Below are positions 53,574-61,204 of a stretch of DNA of 64,000 nucleotides, in pieces (the stretch's first letter is position 1; each line of letters begins with the position of its first letter). The position numbers were made by a program, and so were the translations under genes. The notes beneath the pieces were generated by a model that was given only the letters and a program-made list of their open reading frames with translations, had not been told where the DNA came from and did no database searches. This DNA is from Beijerinckiaceae bacterium (GTDB lineage Bacteria > Pseudomonadota > Alphaproteobacteria > Rhizobiales > Beijerinckiaceae). The DNA lies in assembly GCA_947453205.1 (NCBI GenBank), contig CANGFT010000014.1, positions 1 to 64,000 of the forward strand, given 5' to 3'.

Positions 53574-54881
53574 TCAGCCCTGCCCGAAGACGCGGGCGAA
53601 GATCGTGTCGACGTGTTTCAGGTGATAGCCGAGGTCGAAGAGCTCTTCGAGTTCGGCGTCGCTGAGGCGGGCCTTCACATCCTTGTCGGCCTTCAGCAGC
53701 GTCAGGAAGTCGCCCTCGCCGCGCCAGACCGGCATGGCGTTGCGCTGGACGTAGCTATAGGAATCCTCGCGGCTCACGCCCTTCTGCGTCAGCGCCAGCA
53801 GAACGCGCTGGGAATGGATGAGCCCGCCGAGCCGATCGAGGTTCTTCTGCATATTCTCAGGATAGACGATCAGCTTGTCGATGACGCCGGTGAGGCGCGC
53901 CAGCGCGAAGTCGAGCGTCACGGTGGCGTCGGGGCCGATCATGCGCTCGACGCTGGAGTGGGAGATGTCGCGCTCATGCCACAGCGCCACATTCTCCATG
54001 GCGGGCGTCACCATGCCGCGCACGAGGCGCGCGAGGCCCGTGAGGTTTTCCGTCAGCACGGGGTTGCGCTTATGGGGCATGGCGGAGGAGCCCTTCTGCC
54101 CCTCGGAGAAGAATTCTTCGGCCTCCAGAACTTCGGTGCGCTGCATGTGGCGGATTTCGACGGCGAGGCGCTCGATGGACGAGGCCACGACGCCCAGCGT
54201 CGCGAAGAAAGCGGCATGGCGGTCGCGCGGAATGACCTGCGTCGAGACGGGCTCGACGGCGAGGCCCAGCGCCTTGGCGACATGCTCCTCCACGCGCGGG
54301 TCGATGTTGGCGAAGGTGCCGACCGCGCCCGAGATGGCGCAGGTGGCGATCTCCTTGCGCGCCTGCACGAGGCGCTCGCGGCAGCGGGTGAACTCCGCAT
54401 AGGCCTGCGCCAGCTTCAGCCCGAAGGTGACGGGCTCGGCATGGATGCCATGGGAGCGGCCGATGACCGGCGTCATCTTGTGTTCGAAGGCGCGGCGCTT
54501 GATGGCGGCCAGCAGCGCGTCCACATCGGCGATGAGCAGGTCGGAGGCGCGGGCGAGCTGCACCGCGAGGCAGGTGTCGAGCACGTCCGAAGAGGTCATG
54601 CCCTGATGCACGAAACGCGAGTCCGGGCCGATGAATTCCGCCAGATGGGTCAGGAAGGCGATGACGTCATGCTTCGTCACCCGCTCGATCTCGTCGATGC
54701 GGGCGACGTCGAAGGTGACGTTCCCCGCCTTCTCCCAGATCGCCTTCGCGCTCTCCTTGGGGATGACGCCGATCTCCGCCAGCGCGTCGCAGGCATGGGC
54801 CTCGATCTCGAACCAGATGCGGAAACGGGTCTGGGAGTCCCAGATGGCGACCATCTCGGGGCGGGAATAGCGGGAGATCAT
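53574..54881 (-). CDS. purB: PurB, adenylosuccinate lyase
   Basis: A 435-residue member of the fumarase/aspartase superfamily that cleaves SAICAR and adenylosuccinate in purine synthesis. Motifs are [50 protein letters not shown] with the catalytic histidine, and the flexible loop [16 protein letters not shown] with the catalytic serine. The ATG at 54881 gives [14 protein letters not shown], the standard start; a longer frame to 54914 is not supported. It is downstream of the class II aldolase gene on the same strand, separated by 69 bases. Confidence 0.95.
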   Translation of the reverse strand: MISRYSRPEMVAIWDSQTRFRIWFEIEAHACDALAEIGVIPKESAKAIWEKAGNVTFDVARIDEIERVTKHDVIAFLTHLAEFIGPDSRFVHQGMTSSDVLDTCLAVQLARASDLLIADVDALLAAIKRRAFEHKMTPVIGRSHGIHAEPVTFGLKLAQAYAEFTRCRERLVQARKEIATCAISGAVGTFANIDPRVEEHVAKALGLAVEPVSTQVIPRDRHAAFFATLGVVASSIERLAVEIRHMQRTEVLEAEEFFSEGQKGSSAMPHKRNPVLTENLTGLARLVRGMVTPAMENVALWHERDISHSSVERMIGPDATVTLDFALARLTGVIDKLIVYPENMQKNLDRLGGLIHSQRVLLALTQKGVSREDSYSYVQRNAMPVWRGEGDFLTLLKADKDVKARLSDAELEELFDLGYHLKHVDTIFARVFGQG

Positions 54882-54950
54882 GGGGCAAGCTCGCTGGTTG
54901 TGCGGGCTCGCCATAGCATGGGGAGCGCGGGGGGCAAACCCCGGCGGGGA

Positions 54951-55685
54951 TCAGTCCTCCAGCAAGTGGCCGACGCCCGCCTCTTTCGCCCAGAACTCCC
55001 AGCCCCGCAGCAGGGCTGGCGATTCGGTGTCGAGCTTGAGCCGCGCCTCCACTTCGCCGCGCGACAGCGAGACGAATTCACCCATGCGCATGGCGTTCAT
55101 CATGACGCGGGCGTTGCGGGGGATGAATACGGAGAGGCGCACGAGGTCGTTGATCGAGCGGCCGACGCAGACGAAGCCATGGCCGCGCATGAGTGCGAGG
55201 CGGTTGCAGTCAAGGCAGCCCGCGAGATCGCGGCCCTGGGCCATGTTGGTCACGAGCAGGGTCGTCTCGTCGCCGAATTTGTCGGCGATGTCCCAGACCG
55301 GCGCCTCAAGGCCCATGTCGCCGACATTGTGGATGACGGGGCGCATGCGCACTTTCTTGGAGATGGTGAAGGGCAGCACATCCTCGGCGTGGGAATGGAG
55401 CACCGCCTTCACATCGGGCCGGCGCTCATAGGCGGCGCCGTGAATGAAGCGTTCGAGGTAGAGCGGGCGTTTTTCGTTGGGGTCCACCGGCGTTCCATCG
55501 AGATGGAACTCGATGATGTCCTCCTCCTCCACGATGGCGGGGCTGAGCGAACGGGCCAACAGATATTTGTTGGGATCATGGGGATGGCGGATGCTCACAT
55601 GGCCATAGGCGTCGAGCACATCGTTTCTGGCCAAAATGCGGTTGGCGATCACGACATCGCGCTTGACCCGCTTGAGAGCATCCAT
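54951..55685 (-). CDS. Class II aldolase/adducin-family protein
   Basis: A 244-residue class II aldolase-like protein. The metal-binding histidines are in AVLHSHAEDVLPFT and LMRGHGFVCVG, and the N-terminal ARNDVLDAYGHVSIRHP is typical of the family. Members include fuculose- and ribulose-phosphate aldolases/epimerases and decarboxylases such as those for 3-oxo-4-phosphoerythronate-type acids; the substrate here is unknown. In many Rhizobiales similar genes accompany organic acid uptake by Bug proteins, several of which are in this window, but none adjoins it directly. Confidence 0.85.
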   Translation of the reverse strand: MDALKRVKRDVVIANRILARNDVLDAYGHVSIRHPHDPNKYLLARSLSPAIVEEEDIIEFHLDGTPVDPNEKRPLYLERFIHGAAYERRPDVKAVLHSHAEDVLPFTISKKVRMRPVIHNVGDMGLEAPVWDIADKFGDETTLLVTNMAQGRDLAGCLDCNRLALMRGHGFVCVGRSINDLVRLSVFIPRNARVMMNAMRMGEFVSLSRGEVEARLKLDTESPALLRGWEFWAKEAGVGHLLED

Positions 55686-55753
55686 GGCGTTCCATCCCTG
55701 TCTGATTTGCGTCGCGGGGATGATAGGGCCTGGCTGGAGGAGCGCAAGAAAAA

Positions 55754-55779
55754 GGCGGCGCCCCGAAGGATGCGCCGCC
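55754..55779 (-). terminator. Rho-independent terminator after the His-rich peptide gene
   Basis: Perfect 8-bp stem GGCGGCGC / GCGCCGCC with a 10-base loop; on the minus strand it is followed by five T, 10 bases after the stop of the small secreted protein gene. Confidence 0.8.
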
Positions 55780-55788
55780 CTGTTTCGC

Positions 55789-56013
55789 TCACCAGCGGCC
55801 GCGGCCGTAGTGGCGGTGGTGATGGTGGCGGCGCGGGTAGTTCGGAACCCAGAAGCACCTGTAGGGGTCGCAGGCCCAGCGGACGGTCTCGACGTTCAGA
55901 CCGGCGAGCGCGGGGGCGGCGTCCCTGGGCATGGCGGAAGCGGCGGGCGCGGTCAAAGCGAGGGCGCCAAGGGCGAGGGTGGCGGCGACAGCGGATTTCA
56001 GTGCGATGGTCAT
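55789..56013 (-). CDS. Small secreted His/Arg-rich protein (74 aa)
   Basis: A 74-residue protein with a clear signal peptide (KSAVAATLALGALALTAPAASA, cleavage near residue 27). The mature part contains ETVRWACDPYRCFWVPNY, with two cysteines, and ends in a basic histidine-rich tail (PRRHHHHRHYGRGRW). Similar short secreted proteins with a CxPYRCxWxPN-like block and basic tail are frequent in Rhizobiales; function is unknown, and metal binding by the histidines is possible. The RBS GGAGG lies 13 bases before the ATG region, and a GTTCA-N6-GTTCA motif lies 68 bases upstream. Confidence 0.75.
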   Translation of the reverse strand: MTIALKSAVAATLALGALALTAPAASAMPRDAAPALAGLNVETVRWACDPYRCFWVPNYPRRHHHHRHYGRGRW

Positions 56014-56080
56014 CCCGGTATCCTCCGTTCAGGATGAAGCCTTTCTAGCGCAGCCCGGCTGAGGCGAGGCTGAACGGCCA

Positions 56081-56096
56081 GTTCATCTTCCGTTCA
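56081..56096. promoter_or_regulatory. GTTCA-N6-GTTCA direct repeat, copy 1
   Basis: GTTCATCTTCCGTTCA, an 11-bp-period direct repeat in the space between rpe and the His-rich peptide gene, upstream of the latter. The reverse complement of copy 2 (59866-59881) matches it at 13 of 16 positions or better. An 11-bp period is typical of OmpR/PhoB-type response regulator sites; the binding protein is unknown. Confidence 0.45.
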
Positions 56097-56105
56097 GGCG
56101 ACAGC

Positions 56106-56786
56106 CTAGACCGTCTCGCCGCGCGCCGCCAGACCCGCCGCGCGGATGGCCGCCACATTGGCGCCATAGGCGCCTTTGCCGCCCTTGAAGGCCGCCGAGC
56201 CCGCCACGAGCCAGTTGGCCCCGGCGGCGACGACCTCGCCCGCATTCTCCGCGGTGACGCCGCCATCGACCTCGAGGTCGATCTCGCGGCCCCGGATCAT
56301 GTTCGCGACATTGCGGATCCTGGGGAGGGTGGAGCGGATGAAGCTCTGGCCGCCGAAGCCCGGATTGACCGACATGAGCAGCACAAGGTCCACCATGTCG
56401 AGCACCGGCTCCAGCACGCTCTCGGGGGTGCCGGGATTGATGACGACGCCTGCCTTCTTGCCGAGCGCCCGCACGGCCTGAAGCGAGCGATGCAGATGCG
56501 GACCCGCCTCCGCATGGACGGTGATGATGTCCGCCCCCGCCCTGGCGAAGGCCTCCAGATAGAGGTCCACGGGGGAGATCATCAGATGCACGTCGAAGGG
56601 CGCGTCGGTGACATGGCGGATCGACTGCATGACCATGGGGCCGAAGGAGATGTTGGGCACGAAATGCCCGTCCATGATGTCCACATGCACCACATCGGCG
56701 CCCGCATTCATCATGTCGCGCACCTCATCGCCAAGGCGGGAGAAGTCGGCGGATAGGATGGAGGGGCAGATCTTGAGGGGGCGCAT
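56106..56786 (-). CDS. rpe: Rpe, ribulose-phosphate 3-epimerase
   Basis: A 226-residue TIM-barrel epimerase interconverting ribulose 5-phosphate and xylulose 5-phosphate in the pentose phosphate and Calvin pathways. It starts [20 protein letters not shown] with the metal-binding motif [15 protein letters not shown], then [28 protein letters not shown] and [21 protein letters not shown]. The ATG at 56786 gives the normal N-terminus; the upstream in-frame extension is antisense-like noise. The MFS transporter is divergent, starting 119 bases away. Confidence 0.95.
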   Translation of the reverse strand: MRPLKICPSILSADFSRLGDEVRDMMNAGADVVHVDIMDGHFVPNISFGPMVMQSIRHVTDAPFDVHLMISPVDLYLEAFARAGADIITVHAEAGPHLHRSLQAVRALGKKAGVVINPGTPESVLEPVLDMVDLVLLMSVNPGFGGQSFIRSTLPRIRNVANMIRGREIDLEVDGGVTAENAGEVVAAGANWLVAGSAAFKGGKGAYGANVAAIRAAGLAARGETV

Positions 56787-56904
56787 GGGCTGAGGTCCGT
56801 GGCTGGTTTCGCCGGGCGGTAGCATCTGGGGGCGGGGGAGTCCATGGGCCCGAAACCGCCGCGGCGCTGGCAGGCCGAGCCGTGGCGGGTTAAGGTCCGG
56901 CTTC

Positions 56905-58122
56905 ATGACGCAGTTTGACCAACCCACATCGCGCGCCTTCGCGCCGAATGGACCCTTGATCTGGGGCCTTACGGCCACGCAGATCATGGGATGGGGCAAT
57001 CTCTACCACTGTTTTCCGCTCTACATGCAGCAGATGCAGGCGGAGTTCGGCTGGTCCATGACCGAGTCGAACATTTCGCTCACCATCGGCCTCGTGGTCG
57101 CCGACCTCATCGCCATACCCGTGGGCCATTGGGTGGACCGCAGGGGCGGCCACCTCATCATGACCTTCGGCGCCGCGCTCGGCGCTGTGCTGCTGGTGTG
57201 CTGGTCGCAGGTGCAGACCCTCATGGGCCTCTATGTCATCTGGGCCTGCCTTGGCGTGGCGCAGGGCTGCTCGCTGGGGCTTGTGCCAGCCTCCGTGGTG
57301 ACAGCCAATGTGCGCGATTTCCGGCGCGGCCTCGCCTATGTCTCCTTCTTCTCCTCGCTCGCCTCCACCATAGCGATTCCCCTCGTGAGCATGCTCATCA
57401 CGGCGATCGGCTGGCGCCATTCGCTGATGGTGCAGGCTGGCGTGCAGCTTCTGGGGCCGGTCTGCGTCAACGCCGTCATCCTGCGGGGCACGCGGGGCAG
57501 CCGCTCAAGCGAGCGAGGCAAGCCCGCCGCCGAGCGCGAGCCCTCGCCCGTGCCGCGCATCCTGCGCATGTCCGCCTTCTGGTTTCTGGCGCTGGCCTGC
57601 AGCATCCACTGGTTCATCTCCATGGGCCTGTCCATGCACATCCTGCCCCTGATGCAGGAGCGCGGCCTGAGCCTGCAGACGGCGGTGACCATGATGATGA
57701 TCAACGGCCCGGCGGCGGTCGCGGGGCGGTTGATGATGTTCTACCTCGTGCCCGGCAGTTCGGGCATTCTGACCGGGCGCTTCATGTTCCCGATGTTCGC
57801 GGCAGGCACGCTGCTGCTGGCGCTGGCGTCGGATTTCATCAGTTTCGTCGCCTATGCCGTGACCTTCGGCATGTCGGCGGGGGTCTTGATGATCGTGCGC
57901 CAGACCAGCGTCGCCGAGATTTTCGGGACGCGCGGCTATGGGGCGATCTCGGGGGCGCTGGCCACCGTCTCCATCGTGCCGCGCACCACAGGCGCTCTGG
58001 CCGTCGCCGTCATGCACGACTGGTTCGGCAGCTATGGTCCGGTGGTCTGGATCCTGTTCGGCCTGACGGTGGTGGGCACGGCGGCCTTCTATCTGGCGGC
58101 GGCGGCGCGGCCGGGGGATTAG
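56905..58122 (+). CDS. Major facilitator superfamily transporter
   Basis: A 405-residue MFS permease with about 12 hydrophobic segments. The N-terminal loop carries the typical [13 protein letters not shown] pattern, and the second half has [20 protein letters not shown] and [20 protein letters not shown]. The layout resembles the oxalate:formate / monocarboxylate branch, but the substrate is not predictable. It is followed 24 bases later by a small ribbon-helix-helix protein. Confidence 0.85.
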   Translation: MTQFDQPTSRAFAPNGPLIWGLTATQIMGWGNLYHCFPLYMQQMQAEFGWSMTESNISLTIGLVVADLIAIPVGHWVDRRGGHLIMTFGAALGAVLLVCWSQVQTLMGLYVIWACLGVAQGCSLGLVPASVVTANVRDFRRGLAYVSFFSSLASTIAIPLVSMLITAIGWRHSLMVQAGVQLLGPVCVNAVILRGTRGSRSSERGKPAAEREPSPVPRILRMSAFWFLALACSIHWFISMGLSMHILPLMQERGLSLQTAVTMMMINGPAAVAGRLMMFYLVPGSSGILTGRFMFPMFAAGTLLLALASDFISFVAYAVTFGMSAGVLMIVRQTSVAEIFGTRGYGAISGALATVSIVPRTTGALAVAVMHDWFGSYGPVVWILFGLTVVGTAAFYLAAAARPGD

Positions 58123-58146
58123 GCTCAGACTGGAAAGGAGAGAGAA

Positions 58147-58392
58147 ATGAGCAACTTCGCCCTTCGCCTTCCCGATCACATCATGGAGCAGGCGAAAGAA
58201 GCCTCAGCTGAAGACAAGATTTCGATCAACCAGATGCTCGCGACCCTCATCGCCGAAGGGCTTGGCCATCGGCGTGGCGTCAGAATGATGAGGGAGCGCG
58301 CGGCCCGGGCCAATGTCGATGCCGCCCTCGCGATCCTCGACGCGCTTCCCGCCGACCTTCCCCCCGACGCAGGCGACGAGCTTCGCAAATGA
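58147..58392 (+). CDS. Small ribbon-helix-helix protein, HicB/antitoxin-like
   Basis: An 81-residue protein starting SNFALRLPDHIMEQAKEASAEDKISINQMLATLIAEGL, a ribbon-helix-helix DNA-binding pattern as in the C-terminus of HicB antitoxins and in stand-alone Arc/MetJ proteins. The GGAG ribosome binding site precedes the ATG by about 9 bases. No toxin partner is next to it: the gene before is a transporter and the one after is on the other strand, so it may be an orphan antitoxin or simple repressor. Confidence 0.7.
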   Translation: MSNFALRLPDHIMEQAKEASAEDKISINQMLATLIAEGLGHRRGVRMMRERAARANVDAALAILDALPADLPPDAGDELRK

Positions 58393-58395
58393 AAA

Positions 58396-58416
58396 GAGGC
58401 GGCCCGGAGCCGCCTC
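58396..58416. terminator. Bidirectional terminator
   Basis: Perfect 8-bp stem GAGGCGGC / GCCGCCTC with a 5-base loop, 3 bases after the RHH gene stop. On the minus strand it is followed by TTTTCATTT and thus also ends the CDGSH gene transcript. Confidence 0.75.
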
Positions 58417-58455
58417 GATGAAATGCGTTCAGCCGGGCTCGCCCGGCCTTGCGCC

Positions 58456-58710
58456 TCAGATCTTGCCGTGGGTGCCGTCGCAGAGGGGGCGGTTCACCGA
58501 TTCCTTGCAGCCGCAGAAATAGACCTTGCCGTCCTTCGGCGCGGTGAAGCGGGTGGGGGTGATGGTGCTGCCGGCCTTATGGGCGCCGTCGCAGAAGGGC
58601 TGCTTCTGGGACAGGCCGCAGGCGCACCAGGTGTAGTTCTTGCCGGCTTCGACATCGACGGCGTAGGGGGCCTTCTGGGCGGCGACGGGGTGGGTGAGCT
58701 TTTCGGACAT
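58456..58710 (-). CDS. CDGSH-type iron-sulfur protein (two clusters)
   Basis: An 84-residue protein with two CDGSH-type motifs, CACGLSQKQPFCDGAH (about residues 29-44) and CGCKESVNRPLCDGTH (about residues 66-81), each giving three cysteines and one histidine for a 2Fe-2S cluster. Such tandem-CDGSH proteins are related to MiNT-type proteins and transfer electrons or clusters. There is no signal or membrane segment. An AGGAGGAACG ribosome binding site precedes the ATG at 58710. The gene is preceded by glyQ on the same strand. Confidence 0.88.
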   Translation of the reverse strand: MSEKLTHPVAAQKAPYAVDVEAGKNYTWCACGLSQKQPFCDGAHKAGSTITPTRFTAPKDGKVYFCGCKESVNRPLCDGTHGKI

Positions 58711-58828
58711 CGTTCCTCCTTTGGGAGCCTGCTCGGGAGCCTGCTGATTTGGCCGGCTTGCTGCCTATTGTTCTGGCTGCGCCGGATTTGTCCAGCCAGA
58801 ACCTTTTCCAGAACCTTTTCCGGGACCC

Positions 58829-59743
58829 TCAGGCCGCGCCGCCAGCCTCCGTCTTCAGCCAGGCGGCGCCGCAGGCTTTGGCGAGTTCGCGCACCCGCAG
58901 AATATAGCTCTGCCGTTCCGTGACCGATATCACCCCGCGCGCATCCAGCAGATTGAAGCGGTGCGACGCTTTGATGCACTGGTCATAGGCGGGCAGGACC
59001 ATCTCGTGGCGCTCGCCCTTGTCGCCCTTCTCCAACAGCGCCCGGCACTCGGCCTCCGCCTCTTTGAACTGGCGGAACAGGGCGTCGGTGTCGGCATGTT
59101 CGAAATTGTGGCGGGAATATTCCTTCTCCGCCTGCAGGAAGACATCGCCATAGGAGATGCGGTCATCCCCCTCAAGGCCGTTGAAGTTGAGGTCATAGAC
59201 GTTCTCGACGCCCTGCACATACATGGCGAGGCGCTCCAGCCCATAGGTGAGCTCGCCCGAGACAGGCGCGCATTCGATGCCCGCCACCTGCTGGAAATAG
59301 GTGAACTGGCTGACCTCCATGCCGTCGCACCAGCATTCCCAGCCAAGGCCCCAGGCGCCGAGCGTGGGGCTCTCCCAGTCGTCCTCGACGAACCGGATGT
59401 CATGCAGGGCGGCGTCGACGCCGATGGCGGCGAGGGAGCGCAGGTAGAGATCCTGCAGGTCGGGCGGCGAGGGCTTCAGGATCACCTGAAACTGGTAATA
59501 ATGCTGCAGGCGGTTGGGGTTTTCGCCATAGCGCCCGTCCTTGGGGCGGCGCGAGGGCTGCACATAGGCCGCCTTCCAGGGCTTCGACCCCAGCGAGCGC
59601 AGGGTGGTGGCGGGATGGAAGGTGCCCGCGCCCACCTCCATGTCATAGGGCTGGAGGATGACGCAGCCCTGCTCCGCCCAGAAGCGCTGGAGCGTGAGGA
59701 TCAGGCCCTGAAACGACCTTGCGGGATCAAGCGATGGCGACAT
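58829..59743 (-). CDS. glyQ: GlyQ, glycyl-tRNA synthetase alpha subunit
   Basis: A 304-residue alpha subunit of the heterotetrameric bacterial glycyl-tRNA synthetase. It begins [19 protein letters not shown] and contains [35 protein letters not shown] and WEVWxDGMEV-type sequence ([20 protein letters not shown]), all class II signatures of GlyQ. Starts at 59743 or 59761 are possible. The beta subunit gene glyS is not adjacent; the next gene on the same strand is the CDGSH protein. Upstream lies a 7-bp tandem repeat. Confidence 0.94.
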   Translation of the reverse strand: MSPSLDPARSFQGLILTLQRFWAEQGCVILQPYDMEVGAGTFHPATTLRSLGSKPWKAAYVQPSRRPKDGRYGENPNRLQHYYQFQVILKPSPPDLQDLYLRSLAAIGVDAALHDIRFVEDDWESPTLGAWGLGWECWCDGMEVSQFTYFQQVAGIECAPVSGELTYGLERLAMYVQGVENVYDLNFNGLEGDDRISYGDVFLQAEKEYSRHNFEHADTDALFRQFKEAEAECRALLEKGDKGERHEMVLPAYDQCIKASHRFNLLDARGVISVTERQSYILRVRELAKACGAAWLKTEAGGAA

Positions 59744-59803
59744 GGACGAGCCCTTTTGCATGGCGCGCAACCTATTGGCGCGGGCGGCGCCGGTCAACGG
59801 GCA

Positions 59804-59845
59804 AGGGGCGAGGGGCGAGGGGCGAGGGGCGAGGGGCGAGGGGCG
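59804..59845 (+). repeat. 7-bp tandem repeat, six copies of AGGGGCG
   Basis: Six uninterrupted perfect copies of AGGGGCG (42 bases) located 61-102 bases upstream of the glyQ start. A 7-base unit number change would shift spacing in the glyQ 5' region and could alter transcription. Confidence 0.9.
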
Positions 59846-59865
59846 AGCGGGCGGGAGCCGAAAGA

Positions 59866-59881
59866 TGAACGCCAGATGAAC
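59866..59881. promoter_or_regulatory. GTTCA-N6-GTTCA direct repeat, copy 2
   Basis: TGAACGCCAGATGAAC, whose reverse complement GTTCATCTGGCGTTCA closely matches GTTCATCTTCCGTTCA at 56081. It lies just beyond the tandem repeat, about 125 bases before the glyQ start. Confidence 0.45.
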
Positions 59882-59971
59882 AGCCCGCTCACGCCGGGTT
59901 CAGGAGCGCAGGCGCAACTTTATGAAGCGTCTGGGGAATCCCATTCCCCCGAAGCGTTCCTCCCGCCCTTG

Positions 59972-59997
59972 CCGGCCCTTTCAGGGCCGGTTTTTTT
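59972..59997 (+). terminator. Strong rho-independent terminator without an assigned gene
   Basis: Perfect 7-bp stem CCGGCCC / GGGCCGG with a 5-base loop followed by seven T. On the plus strand the nearest upstream coding sequence is the RHH gene at 58392, which has its own terminator, so it probably terminates an unannotated RNA. Confidence 0.75.
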
Positions 59998-60117
59998 GGG
60001 TCCGCGCCACGCCGCCGCCAAGGCTCGATCACATTTCAGCGCGTTGGCCTTTGCTCTCTTTCCTGCGGCTGTGTCATAGGACATGGTCTGCCCCCGAAAT
60101 CACGAAGGAGACTTTCC

Positions 60118-61179
60118 TTGAAGACCCTGTCGACCACCTTCGCCCTCACGGTTGCGCTGGCCAGCCCTGCCGCAGCCCAGGCGCCAGCTGACTTCTTCAA
60201 GGGAAAGACCCTGACCATCTATGTCGGCCTCTCCGCAGGCGGCGGCTATGACATGAACGCCCGGCTCCTCAGCCGCCATATCGGCAAATATATCCCCGGC
60301 AATCCCCTGGTGGTGGTCCGCAACATGCCCGGCGCCGGCGGCCTCGTGATGACCAATCAGGTGGCGAACGTCGCCCCGCGCGATGGCCTTCATCTGGGCG
60401 CGCCCCAGCGCGGCGTGCCCTTCGAGCCCCTGCTCGGGCAGGACGTGAAGGCGAAGTTCGATCCGCGCACCCTCAACTGGATCGGCAGCGTCAACTCCGA
60501 CACCAGCCTCGCCATCGTCCACAAGCGCACGGGCATCAAGAGCTGGAAAGACCTGCGCAACCGCGACACGATCGTGGCCGGCACAGGGGTCGGGACCGAA
60601 AGCGTCGTCGTGCCCTATGTCCTGCGCAATCTCATGGGCCTGAAGTTCAAGGTCATCGCGGGCTTCCCCGGCGGCAGCGAGATGAACCTCGCTCTGGCGC
60701 GCGGCGAAGTCGACGGCCGCGGCACGGTTTCCTGGACCAGCCTGAAGCCCAATTACAAGGAATGGATCGAGAGCGGCGATTACGTGATGCTGTTCCAGAT
60801 GGGCCTGCGCAAGCACAAGGATCTGCCTGACGTCCCGCTCGCCATCGATCTCGCCGAGACCGAGGACCTGAAGCGCCTCCTGAAGATTCAGTTCACGGCT
60901 TTCGAACTGGGGCGTCCGATCTTCGCCGCCGAGGGCGTGCCCGCCGACCGCATCGCCGTCCTGCGCAAGGCCTTCGACGAATCCATGAAGGACAAGGATC
61001 TTCAGCTGGAGGCCGAAAAGAGCGATCAGGAGGTCAACCCCATGACCGGGCAGGAGATGCAGGAGATCTTCAAGGAGATCTACGAGACCCCCAAGGCGCT
61101 GATCGCCCGCCTCGCCGCCGCCTCGGTCGAAAAGGCCGACCTGAAAGTGCTCGAGGGCGCAAAGAGCGGGGGAGACTGA
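60118..61179 (+). CDS. Bug/TctC-family periplasmic solute-binding protein
   Basis: A 353-residue secreted binding protein: signal peptide ending ALASPAAAQA (about residue 22), then KGKTLTIYVGLSAGGGYDMN and HIGKYIPGNPLVVVRNMPGAGG, the divergent Bug signature shared with the genes at 26326 and 33681. The start is TTG 60118 with AAGGAG 7 bases upstream. No permease partner is nearby. It converges on the dihydroorotase gene with a 25-base gap. Confidence 0.87.
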   Translation: MKTLSTTFALTVALASPAAAQAPADFFKGKTLTIYVGLSAGGGYDMNARLLSRHIGKYIPGNPLVVVRNMPGAGGLVMTNQVANVAPRDGLHLGAPQRGVPFEPLLGQDVKAKFDPRTLNWIGSVNSDTSLAIVHKRTGIKSWKDLRNRDTIVAGTGVGTESVVVPYVLRNLMGLKFKVIAGFPGGSEMNLALARGEVDGRGTVSWTSLKPNYKEWIESGDYVMLFQMGLRKHKDLPDVPLAIDLAETEDLKRLLKIQFTAFELGRPIFAAEGVPADRIAVLRKAFDESMKDKDLQLEAEKSDQEVNPMTGQEMQEIFKEIYETPKALIARLAAASVEKADLKVLEGAKSGGD

Positions 61180-61204
61180 GCCTCGCTCGGCGCCCCCTGC
61201 CCCA

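Larger units (their letters stand above)
59762..60117. other. Intergenic region upstream of glyQ and the fourth Bug gene
   Basis: About 355 bases without a convincing protein gene, between the divergent glyQ and Bug genes. It holds a six-copy 7-bp tandem repeat, the second GTTCA-N6-GTTCA motif and a strong plus-strand terminator, each listed separately. The plus-strand sequence from about 59850 to the terminator could encode a small RNA, as no plus-strand gene ends there. Confidence 0.5.

Noticed and set aside
53613-56048. 811-codon plus-strand frame opposite purB and the class II aldolase
   Set aside because: Antisense shadow; both minus-strand genes have full catalytic motifs.
59804-59845. 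Tandem repeat considered as a CRISPR array
   Set aside because: Units are only 7 bases, directly adjacent and without spacers; no cas genes in the window.
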